Shown here: piece by piece, positions 16,939 to 25,586 of the stretch | Numbering within the stretch: the stretch's first letter is position 1 | Layout of the letters: each line of letters opens with the position of its first letter | The notes under the pieces: model-generated | Database searches by the model: none | Told to the model about the DNA's origin: nothing | What the model saw: the letters and a program-made list of their open reading frames with translations, nothing else | DNA from: CAZSHG01 sp964459995 | Lineage (GTDB): Bacteria > UBP14 > UBA6098 | NCBI GenBank assembly: GCA_964459995.1 | Contig: CAYWOR010000003.1 | Span: 62,001 to 126,000, forward strand | Length of the DNA stretch: 64,000 bases | Direction: 5' to 3' | Program-made: the position numbers and the translations under genes

Positions 16939-16960
16939 CGAAAAAGAAAGAGCTTTTTTC

Positions 16961-17848
16961 TTAGATGATAGAAGCGAGTGCGATACTGTCCAGCTTCACC
17001 TCGGCAGTGTCGGAACGCGAGAGAAGGACTATCGGACATGCCGCGCCCATTACCACACCGGCGACCTTGGCTTCGGCAAGGTGAATCAGCGCTTTAATCA
17101 TAGCGTTGCAGACAGCGATATGGGGCACTAATACAACATCGGCGTCCAAAGTCATCTCGGACTCGATGCCCTTTATTTTAGCGGCTTCGTGCGAGAGAAG
17201 GACATCCATCGCAATTGGGCCTTCGACCTTGACCTTGCCCAGCTGGCCGCGTTCGGCCATTTTCGCAAGCTGGACAGCGTGAAGCGTCTCCGGTTGTTTT
17301 TCAGTAATCTGCTCGATAGCCGCAAGACAGGCGACTTTGGGGACTTCGATATCGAAAGCGCGAACCACCTCGACAGCATTTTCGATAAGCGCGGCCTTTT
17401 CGGAAAGATCGGGCATTATTACGATTCCGCCGTCGGTCATCGCCATAAGCTTCGGATAGCCGGCAACTTGCATAACCGCGACATGTGAGAGGACTTTGCC
17501 CTTGCGAAGGCCGTTGTATTTATCGAGGACTGCTTTCATAAGCTGTGGAGTGGGGACTTTGCCCTTCATGAGCATATCCCCTTTGCCCTCACGGATAAGC
17601 GAAACGCTCTTTGCGCCGATTTCCTCTGGGTCTTTGACATCGACAATGACCGCGTTTTCGAGACCCGCTTCTTCGGCCAAGGGCTTTATTTTGGCTTCTT
17701 CGCCGACGAGAATCGGCTCGATAATCCCCATTTTTGTAGCCTCTGTTATCGCCTCGATAACCGATTTCCCCGCGGCGTCGGCTACGACGAGTTTGCGACG
17801 GTCGCGCCGAAGGGCTTTTTCTCTTATCTCTGCAAAACTCTTAATCAT
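16961..17848 (-). CDS. ptb: phosphate butyryl/acetyltransferase family protein, paralogue 1
   Basis: A 295-residue protein of the phosphate acetyl/butaryl transferase family (PTA_PTB). It exchanges CoA for phosphate on a short-chain acyl group, giving acyl-phosphate for the kinase encoded upstream. Characteristic segments are GDMLMKGKVPTPQLMKAVL, LSHVAVMQV, MTDGGIVIMPDL, KAALIENAVEV and the C-terminal GVVMGAACPIVLLSRSDT. It is the third gene of buk-ptb-ptb, 50 bases after paralogue 2. AAGGAG lies before the ATG. Butyryl-CoA is the likely substrate from context, but branched or other acyl-CoAs are possible. Confidence 0.9.
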   Translation of the reverse strand: MIKSFAEIREKALRRDRRKLVVADAAGKSVIEAITEATKMGIIEPILVGEEAKIKPLAEEAGLENAVIVDVKDPEEIGAKSVSLIREGKGDMLMKGKVPTPQLMKAVLDKYNGLRKGKVLSHVAVMQVAGYPKLMAMTDGGIVIMPDLSEKAALIENAVEVVRAFDIEVPKVACLAAIEQITEKQPETLHAVQLAKMAERGQLGKVKVEGPIAMDVLLSHEAAKIKGIESEMTLDADVVLVPHIAVCNAMIKALIHLAEAKVAGVVMGAACPIVLLSRSDTAEVKLDSIALASII

Positions 17849-17898
17849 TATAGCTCCTTATTTCATCTTATTATTATCGTTTATGCAATTTTAATATC

Positions 17899-18795
17899 TT
17901 ATGAAACAGCTATTGCGAGGGCTATCGATGCAAATTTCGAAGCGTCGGTGTCCGCACGGCTGGTTAGAATCACCGGCGCGGAAGTTCCGACCACGATGGC
18001 GGCGCAATCGCACCCACCGAGATAGGCCATTGTTTTATAGAGGATATTCGCGCTTTCGATATTGGGGCAAAGGATTATGTCCGCGTTTCCGGCCACCTCG
18101 CCCGAGATTTTTTTGAGCTTTGCGGCATCGAGATTGACGGCGTTATCGAGGCCGAAGGGGCCATCGACAACAGCACCGCGAATCTGCCCAGCTTTGCTCA
18201 TTCCGGAAAGCACTGCGGCGTCCTCGGTGCAGGGCATTTTGCCGGGGTTAACCTTCTCGACCGCGCAGACACAGGCGACTTTTGGGGTTTCGATTCCGAG
18301 TTTGTGATAAACCTCGACGGCGTTTTGGATTATCGTCGCCTTTTCCTCGAGGTTTGGCGCGATGTTGATTGCGGCATCAGTAACTCCAAGCAATTTCGGA
18401 TACAGCGGCACTTGGAAAAGGGCGATATGGCTAAGAAGTTTGGTTTCGAGCAATCCGCCCTCGGTTCCGAGAATTGCGCGCATATAGTCTGCGGTTGAGA
18501 CGAGGCCCTTCATCAGGGCGTCCGCGCGTCCGGCTTTGATGATTTTCACGGCGGTGGAAGTCATTTTTGAGGCTTCAGGCTCGTGGACAATTTCGTAGTC
18601 ATCGATCGAAACGCCGATAGATTCGGCAGTTTTTCGAATATCATCTGTCGGGCCGATGAGTATCGAATCTGCGATTCCCTCTTTGCGAGCCATTTCCACC
18701 GCGAGAAGTGAATCCGCCTCATGAGCGCCGGCAAGAGCTATCTTCTTGCCCGGCAATGATTTCGCCCGCTCGATTATCTCCTGAAGATTTTTCAT
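17899..18795 (-). CDS. ptb: phosphate butyryl/acetyltransferase family protein, paralogue 2
   Basis: A 298-residue member of the same family, clearly diverged from the 16961-17848 protein. Matching segments are ADALMKGLVSTADYMRAIL, LSHIALFQVPLYPKLL, VTDAAINIAPNLEEKATII and AAIVVGTSAPVILTSRADT. Two intact copies in one operon suggest different acyl chains or a hetero-oligomer; the sequence cannot say which. It starts seven bases after buk with AGGAG before the ATG. Confidence 0.9.
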   Translation of the reverse strand: MKNLQEIIERAKSLPGKKIALAGAHEADSLLAVEMARKEGIADSILIGPTDDIRKTAESIGVSIDDYEIVHEPEASKMTSTAVKIIKAGRADALMKGLVSTADYMRAILGTEGGLLETKLLSHIALFQVPLYPKLLGVTDAAINIAPNLEEKATIIQNAVEVYHKLGIETPKVACVCAVEKVNPGKMPCTEDAAVLSGMSKAGQIRGAVVDGPFGLDNAVNLDAAKLKKISGEVAGNADIILCPNIESANILYKTMAYLGGCDCAAIVVGTSAPVILTSRADTDASKFASIALAIAVS

Positions 18796-18802
18796 ATCAC
18801 TC

Positions 18803-19891
18803 CTATCGATTTAGACCTGTGTATATATTCGCTGATTCTTCATTTCTCAGAACTCGAAGTGCTCCACCCGCGAGAGCCTCCATTTCGGCCTCTCCGGGGA
18901 TAATTACGACATTTGCTATCCATTCGACGCGTCTTGAAATTTCACGAACAACATAATCCGAATAAGCGACACCGCCAGAAAGGACTATGGCATCGACATC
19001 TCCTTCGAGAACTGCGGCGAGAAGGCCGATTTCCTTGGCAATCTGGTAGCACATCGCATCGAGGATGAGTTTCGCTTCGGGGTTACCGGTTTCGATTTTC
19101 GCGAGAACCTCGCGGACATCGTTTGTCCCGAGATAGGCCACAATACCGCCCTTGCCCTTGATCATCTTCTGAATTTCGGCCTCGGAAAACTTGCCGGAGA
19201 AACATAATTTGACGAGATCGGCCACGGGAAGGCCTCCGGTTCTTTCGGGCGTGAAGGGGCCATCGCCGTTGAGGGCGTTGTTGACATCGACGACGCGGCC
19301 TTTTTTGTGCGCGCCAATCGAAATCCCGCCGCCCATGTGCGCGACGATAAGGTTGACATCCGAGTATTTTTTGTTCATCCGGCTTGCGGCGACTCTCGCG
19401 CAGGCTTTGTGGTTAAGCGCGTGGAAGATGCTTTTGCGTTTCAGCAGAGGATGCCCCGATATTCTTGCGATATCCTCCATTTCATCGACTACAACCGGAT
19501 CGACGATGAAGGCCGGAACGTCGATTTCCGAGGCTATTGCCGAAGCTATAAGGCCGCCGAGATTGCTCGCGTGCTCTCCCATTACGCCTTCGAGCAAATG
19601 TTCTTTCATCAGATCGTTGACTTCGTAGGTTCCGCCTTCGAGGGGATATAGCAATCCGCCCCTGCCGACCACCGCGCCGATGCTTTCCACCGGAATGCCG
19701 TTTCGTTCGAGCATTCCGAGTATGATTTTTTCGCGGAACTCGTATTGCGATGTTATATTCGGGAAGCCGGAAAGGTCGTCGTCGCTATGTCGGATGGTTT
19801 CGGAAAGGATTTGTGCGTCATCTTCGAAAAGGGCGACTTTTGTAGAAGTCGAGCCGGGGTTGATAACGAGGACTCGGTATTGATAGGCCAT
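18803..19891 (-). CDS. buk: butyrate kinase
   Basis: A 362-residue acetokinase-family enzyme. It makes ATP and butyrate (or a branched-chain acid) from acyl-phosphate and ADP. Motifs seen are VLVINPGSTSTKVALF (phosphate 1), HMGGGISIGAH (phosphate 2), NNALNGDGPFTPERTGGLP, and AIVLSGGVAYSD (adenosine site). Length is normal for Buk. It is the first gene of the operon with two ptb paralogues, giving a complete acyl-CoA to ATP route for fermentation of butyrate, amino acids or branched acids. GGAGG precedes the ATG. Confidence 0.95.
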   Translation of the reverse strand: MAYQYRVLVINPGSTSTKVALFEDDAQILSETIRHSDDDLSGFPNITSQYEFREKIILGMLERNGIPVESIGAVVGRGGLLYPLEGGTYEVNDLMKEHLLEGVMGEHASNLGGLIASAIASEIDVPAFIVDPVVVDEMEDIARISGHPLLKRKSIFHALNHKACARVAASRMNKKYSDVNLIVAHMGGGISIGAHKKGRVVDVNNALNGDGPFTPERTGGLPVADLVKLCFSGKFSEAEIQKMIKGKGGIVAYLGTNDVREVLAKIETGNPEAKLILDAMCYQIAKEIGLLAAVLEGDVDAIVLSGGVAYSDYVVREISRRVEWIANVVIIPGEAEMEALAGGALRVLRNEESANIYTGLNR

Positions 19892-19928
19892 TTAGAACCT
19901 CCGTGAGATCGTTCACAATTAACCTTGA

Positions 19929-19957
19929 AATATAAAGCACCATCTCGGCGGCGTCAA
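19929..19957 (-). promoter_or_regulatory. promoter of the buk-ptb-ptb operon
   Basis: On the minus strand TTGACG (19952-19957), exactly 17 bases, then TATATT (19929-19934), about 38 bases before the buk ATG. A good sigma-70 match. It is divergent from the macroglobulin gene. Confidence 0.6.
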
Positions 19958-20077
19958 CAAAGATTTGTTTTTTACGATGGGCTTTGTTTTAATATGATGA
20001 ATCATAAGCGATTAACTCTTTTTACACACTTGATAGTAACGCCGTTTTCGGAAATTCGAAAGAATTGTCGTTTTTAC

Positions 20078-20106
20078 TTGTGAAAAAGGAAATTGCATTC
20101 TATTAT
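20078..20106 (+). promoter_or_regulatory. promoter of the macroglobulin-pbpC operon
   Basis: TTGTGA (20078-20083), a 17-base spacer and TATTAT (20101-20106), with a leader of about 53 bases that contains AAGGGG before the ATG at 20166. The -35 box is weak. Confidence 0.35.
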
Positions 20107-20165
20107 GAATATTATAAACATTAATAGGGTCTAACCTGACCGCCACTCTGACCAAGGGGATTCTT

Positions 20166-23100
20166 ATGCGCAAAATCGCGTTACTTTCCATCATCGCGCT
20201 ATTAATTATTGCCGGATGCGAGAAAAAACCTGCCGACAAAGTCCTTCTCACCGGCGAAGAAGCATCTTTCATAACTCATAAAACCGAGGGCGTTATCTCC
20301 GCCGATGGGGTTATCATCGTCCGGTTCCTCAGTGATAAAGCCACCGCGGCGCAGGTCGGTGTTCCGTTGAAGGAGAAGGTTTTCTTTTTCTTTCCGGAAA
20401 TCGACGGCGAAACGAAATGGCAGGACAAACAGACTATCGTTTTCAAACCGAATGCTCCCCTTCCGATGACGAAGGTTTTCGAGGGCTGGCTCGATTTGCG
20501 TAAACTTTTCCCTGCCGAGAGCCTTCCGATGGAAAGAGTGAATCTGATTTTTCAGATCGAGGGTCGCACGATAACGACTTTCGATGGCAAACTCGATTTG
20601 GTCGATAAAAATGATCCAATAAGATTCCGATTAAACGGCACTATCAATTTCAACACAAAAACCAACATCGACGACCTTCGCAAAGCGATGACGATGAAAA
20701 TCAACGGCGCAAAGCTGATTTTCGACATCGAGCAGGTTACGGAAAACTCTTTCAAATTCACGACCGAGATATTCACAAGAACAGATAATCGCAAACAAAT
20801 CGAGGTCTTTATCAAAGACACTCCGCTCGAGCTTGGGAAGCCTTTCGACCGGACATTCACACTTCCGCCGCTTCGCGTTTTTGAGGCTACCGAAGCGCAT
20901 GACAACACCTCCGGCCAAGAGGCTTATGTCGAGATTATTTTCTCTGACGATCTCGATCCTGCGGTGGATTATCGCGGATTTTTCGCTTCGGAACCTAAGG
21001 TCGATTTCTCTGTTCGAGCCATCGGTAAAAGTCTTTTCCTTCGCGGCCCCTTTGCCTTTGGAGAAACATATGTAATTACTGTTCGCGAGGGAATGGTTAG
21101 CCTTTGGGGGACGAAAACCCTCGCAGTAAAGGAACATGTTGTAAGCTTCCCTGACATTCTTCCGCAGATAGAATTCACCTCGCAGGGATATATTTTGCCA
21201 TCGTCGAACAAAAAAATGGTGAGTTTTCGCTCGGTTAACGTCGAGAGAATACCCATTACAGTGCGTAAAGTTTACGAGAATAATCTTTGCTTTTTCCTGC
21301 AAGATAATTCCATAGCATCTGCGAAAAATCGCCGCGACGATTTCTGGAACGCCTATAGAGTGGGTATCGAAGTAGCCTCGGAGACCCTATATGTCGGCAA
21401 AGAGACGAATAAATGGCTTCAGTCGCAGATCGACCTTAGCAAGCTTCTTGAAAAGTTCGACAAAGGACTGTATCTCATAGAGCTTAGTTTCGGCGAGGAG
21501 GATATTCTTGTGCCTCTGCCGGAGGATTGGCATTCGTGGCGCAGATGGGATTATTATTGGAGCGCCGGAAGGATTTTCAAACCGGTCGTTCTTTCGGATG
21601 TTGCGCTTACTGCCAAACAGACAAAAGACGGCATGATGGTCTTCGCGAACGATGTTATTTCGACGAAACCTCTCTCCGGTGTCGAGTTGCGGTTGAGGTC
21701 ATATACAAACCAAATAATCGGCAGAGCGACGACTAATACGGAGGGTATCGCTCGTTTCGACAGCACTTCGGGTTATTTCATCGAGGCGGATTTCCGCGGA
21801 AGCAGGTCGATACTCGTTTTCGGCGAATCTCAGATGAACATGTCCCTTTTCAATGTCGGCGGCGCGACGGATGTCGTGGATGATGTCAGAGCCTTTATCT
21901 ACACGGAACGCGGCGTGTATCGCCCGGGGGATACGATAAATCTGAGCGTCATCGCGAGAAACCAGAAAAACACCTTCCCCGACGATTTCCCCGCCTCGTT
22001 GAAGGTGTATAATCCCCGGAATCGCCTTGTTATCGAGAAATCTCAGAAAAAAGCGGTCGAAGGGTTTTATAATTTCGAGATTTCGACCGAGCTTAACGCT
22101 CCAACCGGCCAATGGCGCGCTGAAGTTCATATCGGCGACAGGGTTTTCACACACCGTCTCAATATCGAGGAGGTTGTGCCCTATCGAATCAAGGTCGATA
22201 TTAAGAGCGATGTCGAGAAGCTCACATCCACCGACAAAGTTTGTCCGGTAACGGTTTCCTCGAAATATCTATTTGGAAATCCGGCGAAAAATCTCGATTG
22301 CGAATTGGTTTACTCGATTTATTCTGCACCGAAAAGCTTTTCGAAATACAGCGGCTTCGTTTTCGACCACGAAGGCATACTTTTCAAGCCCATCGAAAGC
22401 ACCGAGTTCTCTCTTAGCCTCGATGACAAAGGCGAGCTAAGCCACTCATGGACCCTTCCGGTTGTCGATGATGCGCCGTCGGCATTAAGAGTGAATGTGA
22501 GAGCAACAGTCTTCGAGAAGGGCGGGCGGCAGGTTCCGAACTCGACACGTATCGATCTCGATCCCTATTCATCCTATGTGGGAATACGTTTACCGGAGAG
22601 CCGCTTTTCGAGAGTCGGTGAGGAGCTTCCTGTTCAGGTTATGCTGATCGACACCGATGGAAAGCCAATCTCTGGAAGGACACTCAAATACAGAATCTAT
22701 AGAAACCGCGGTTATTGGTGGTATGATTACGATTCGCAAGATGATTTCCGAAGCCGTTTCAAATCCGATTTCGCAACAGAGCTGATCAAATCTGGAACTG
22801 TCAGTTCGGATCTAAAGCCTGCGATTTTCAAATTCACACCCACCGATTACGGCCAGCTTCTTGTCGAGGTTCAGGACGGCGAGACAGGACACACCGCAGG
22901 GGTCTTTATGTTCGCTCGCGACTGGGGAAGACAGCCGGCAAGCCGAGACGCCGATATTCTTCTGATTAAATCGGACAAGGAAAAATACGCTCCAGGGGAT
23001 GTGGCAAAGATAGTCGCGGAAACCCCCGATAAAGGGCGCGCGCTGGTTTCTATCGAGAAGGCGAACCGTGTGATAAAAACACATTGGGTCGAGCTAAAGG

Positions 23101-25586
23101 GCAAAGAAACGGTTATCGATGTCCCAATCACGGCTGACATGGTGCCGAACGCCTATGTAACGATTTCGGTTATTCAACCCCATTCGCAAACCACAAATGA
23201 TCGGCCGATTCGAATGTTCGGTGCGATTCCTTTGATGGTCGAAGAAAGCGCGACGAGACTCGATATAAAAATCGAAGCGCCGAAGGAGCTTGCACCTCAT
23301 CAGAAATTCGAGGTCTCGGTGCAAACATCGGATAACTCTCAGGTTCAATACACTATTGCCATTGTCGATGAGGGTCTGCTCGACCTTACAAAATTCAAAA
23401 CACCCGACCCATGGGGCTATTATTATAGGAAAGAAGCCCTTATGGTAAACAGCTACGATATCTTCGATCAGATAATCGGGGCGAATTGGGGGGATATTTA
23501 TAAGAAATTCTCTATCGGCGGCGATTACGCTGAAGAGGGCGAATTGGACAGAACCTCGCCGGTCAAGACACGGCGGTTCAAGCCGGTTTGTTTGTTCTCC
23601 GGGCCGCATCTTACGAGTCCGAAGGGCACCGGCAAGGTCGAATTCACTATGCCGGAGTATGTCGGCTCGGTTCGGATAATGGTTATCGCGACCAAAGAAA
23701 AACGTTACGGCAGTGCGGAACAGGCAGTTCCGGTAAAAGCCCCGCTTATGGCTATGCCCACTCTCCCCCGCGTTCTCGGGCCGGGCGACGAAATTGTCGT
23801 GCCGGTTACAGTTTTCGCGATGGAAGATGGAATCGGCAAAGCCGAGGTTGGTATCGAGGTTGAGGGCGTGCTGGAAATCGTCAGCGACAAAAAAGTTACA
23901 TTGAACTTCTCGAAAAAGGACGAAACGGACGTCTATTTCAGAATACGCGCGAAAAATGCGGTCGGCGAATGTAAAATCAAGATATATGCGAAAGCTCCCA
24001 AAGGGTCTTTCGAGACGACAACTGATATCGCGGTGCGTCCGCAAAGTTTCTGGGTATCGTCCTCCGAAACAAACCCGATTTCTTCCGGCGAAAAGGTTAC
24101 GTTAAGAATTCCCGGCGAGGGCATACTGGGGACGAATTCCGCGAACATCACAGTATCGCATATCGAGAAACTCGAGCTAAATGACCGCATTGCTTGGCTT
24201 ATCCGATATCCCTACGGGTGCATCGAGCAGACGGTTTCGTCGGCCTTCCCGCAGTTGTATTTGCGAGATGTTGTCGAAATGCAGGATCGCACCGCGAGGA
24301 AAATCGACGATAACATCAACGCCACAATAAATAGGCTTCGTCGGTATCAGACCTCGCAGGGCGGATTCTCATATTGGCCAAACGGCGACAGAGTGAGCGA
24401 CTGGGCGACAACATACGCCGGCCATTTTATGATCGAAGCTCGCGCTAAGGGCTATCATGTCCCCGATGATGTTTATTCGCGTTGGTTGCAGTATGAGCTT
24501 GCCTCGGCGCGTCAGAACTTCGACAACAGGGATGAGTGGCGATTTAGAGCACGTGCATATCAGGTCTATGTCCTCGCGAAGGCCGGACAAGCTCCCATAG
24601 GCTCGATGAATCTCCTTCGGCAGAATTTCTACGATAAACTTTCCACAACGGATAAATGGCTTCTCGCGGCGGCTTATCAGATAGCCGGTTCGCAGAATAT
24701 CGCGAATCAGCTCGTAGATGGGCTTTCGATCGATGTCAGCCAATATAAGGAGTTCTCCGGCACCTATGGGTCGTCTTTGCGCGATCAGGCGATAATCCTT
24801 GAAATTCTTATCCTGCGCAAGGACAAAGACCGCGCATATCCGCTATTTAGAAGCATCGCTAATGAAATTGCAACGGATCAATGGCTTTCGACGCAGACAA
24901 CCGCTTATTGTCTTCTTTCGATGGGCAAATTCGTGAAGGAGTTTGTAAGCTCGGAGGGTCCGCTTAAGGGCGAAATCACCCTTCCGAAGGGCACGAAGGT
25001 AAAATTCGAGACACAGAAACCGACTTATACGCTTCCCATCACGGAGAATTTCGGTGAGAATGTAACAATCGAGCTTGCGACAAAGGGATCAGGCTTTGTT
25101 ACATTGGATTGGGTCGGTGTGCCTATTGCCGATACTTTTTCCGCGATGTCGTCGAATTTGAGCCTGACAAGGACATTCCTTTCGGAGGACGGGATGAATC
25201 TGCAGATTTCATCGGTTCGTCAGGGCGAAAGTTTCTATTGCCTTTTCTCGGTTAAGAACCTCACGGAATATCACATCCAAGAGGTTGCGCTCTCGCAGAT
25301 TCTTCCTTCCGGCTGGGAAATCGAAAACACTCGGCTGGCCGAAGAGGGCTATCCGGCTTGGGCGCGGGATTATAAGCTCGGCAGAGAGGAATATGTCGAT
25401 CTTCGTGACGATCGTGCGAATTGGTTCATGGAGCTTCGCCGCGGACAGCAATTGGACTTCCTTCTCAAGCTTAATGCGGTAACTGTCGGCGATTTCCATC
25501 TTTCCGCCGCCGAGGTTTCCGCGATGTATAATGATCGTTTCAAGGCGCGAGTTGCCGGAAGGGATGTCTCGGTTCGCGAGCGATGA
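20166..25586 (+). CDS. bacterial alpha-2-macroglobulin, thioester-containing lipoprotein
   Basis: An 1806-residue protein, normal size for the YfhM/ECAM group. A lipoprotein signal (LLIIAGC, Cys18) predicts anchoring in the envelope. The MG2/A2M_N domain shows YTERGVYRPGDTINL (about 577-592), the A2M domain shows MPEYVGSVRIMVIA and PTLPRVLGPGDE (about 1160-1210), and the thioester motif CIEQ is intact at Cys1352, followed by the alpha-alpha toroid (RRYQTSQGGFSYW). Such proteins trap proteases that enter the periplasm; the thioester can link covalently to the attacker. It overlaps pbpC by four bases (ATGA), the classic pairing, so envelope damage defence and peptidoglycan repair are probably made together. 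No frameshift in more than 5 kb. Confidence 0.95.
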   Translation: MRKIALLSIIALLIIAGCEKKPADKVLLTGEEASFITHKTEGVISADGVIIVRFLSDKATAAQVGVPLKEKVFFFFPEIDGETKWQDKQTIVFKPNAPLPMTKVFEGWLDLRKLFPAESLPMERVNLIFQIEGRTITTFDGKLDLVDKNDPIRFRLNGTINFNTKTNIDDLRKAMTMKINGAKLIFDIEQVTENSFKFTTEIFTRTDNRKQIEVFIKDTPLELGKPFDRTFTLPPLRVFEATEAHDNTSGQEAYVEIIFSDDLDPAVDYRGFFASEPKVDFSVRAIGKSLFLRGPFAFGETYVITVREGMVSLWGTKTLAVKEHVVSFPDILPQIEFTSQGYILPSSNKKMVSFRSVNVERIPITVRKVYENNLCFFLQDNSIASAKNRRDDFWNAYRVGIEVASETLYVGKETNKWLQSQIDLSKLLEKFDKGLYLIELSFGEEDILVPLPEDWHSWRRWDYYWSAGRIFKPVVLSDVALTAKQTKDGMMVFANDVISTKPLSGVELRLRSYTNQIIGRATTNTEGIARFDSTSGYFIEADFRGSRSILVFGESQMNMSLFNVGGATDVVDDVRAFIYTERGVYRPGDTINLSVIARNQKNTFPDDFPASLKVYNPRNRLVIEKSQKKAVEGFYNFEISTELNAPTGQWRAEVHIGDRVFTHRLNIEEVVPYRIKVDIKSDVEKLTSTDKVCPVTVSSKYLFGNPAKNLDCELVYSIYSAPKSFSKYSGFVFDHEGILFKPIESTEFSLSLDDKGELSHSWTLPVVDDAPSALRVNVRATVFEKGGRQVPNSTRIDLDPYSSYVGIRLPESRFSRVGEELPVQVMLIDTDGKPISGRTLKYRIYRNRGYWWYDYDSQDDFRSRFKSDFATELIKSGTVSSDLKPAIFKFTPTDYGQLLVEVQDGETGHTAGVFMFARDWGRQPASRDADILLIKSDKEKYAPGDVAKIVAETPDKGRALVSIEKANRVIKTHWVELKGKETVIDVPITADMVPNAYVTISVIQPHSQTTNDRPIRMFGAIPLMVEESATRLDIKIEAPKELAPHQKFEVSVQTSDNSQVQYTIAIVDEGLLDLTKFKTPDPWGYYYRKEALMVNSYDIFDQIIGANWGDIYKKFSIGGDYAEEGELDRTSPVKTRRFKPVCLFSGPHLTSPKGTGKVEFTMPEYVGSVRIMVIATKEKRYGSAEQAVPVKAPLMAMPTLPRVLGPGDEIVVPVTVFAMEDGIGKAEVGIEVEGVLEIVSDKKVTLNFSKKDETDVYFRIRAKNAVGECKIKIYAKAPKGSFETTTDIAVRPQSFWVSSSETNPISSGEKVTLRIPGEGILGTNSANITVSHIEKLELNDRIAWLIRYPYGCIEQTVSSAFPQLYLRDVVEMQDRTARKIDDNINATINRLRRYQTSQGGFSYWPNGDRVSDWATTYAGHFMIEARAKGYHVPDDVYSRWLQYELASARQNFDNRDEWRFRARAYQVYVLAKAGQAPIGSMNLLRQNFYDKLSTTDKWLLAAAYQIAGSQNIANQLVDGLSIDVSQYKEFSGTYGSSLRDQAIILEILILRKDKDRAYPLFRSIANEIATDQWLSTQTTAYCLLSMGKFVKEFVSSEGPLKGEITLPKGTKVKFETQKPTYTLPITENFGENVTIELATKGSGFVTLDWVGVPIADTFSAMSSNLSLTRTFLSEDGMNLQISSVRQGESFYCLFSVKNLTEYHIQEVALSQILPSGWEIENTRLAEEGYPAWARDYKLGREEYVDLRDDRANWFMELRRGQQLDFLLKLNAVTVGDFHLSAAEVSAMYNDRFKARVAGRDVSVRER

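Noticed and set aside
23094..24044. 316-codon open frame opposite the macroglobulin gene
   Set aside because: It lies inside a conserved domain of the plus-strand gene and has no family match or start signal.
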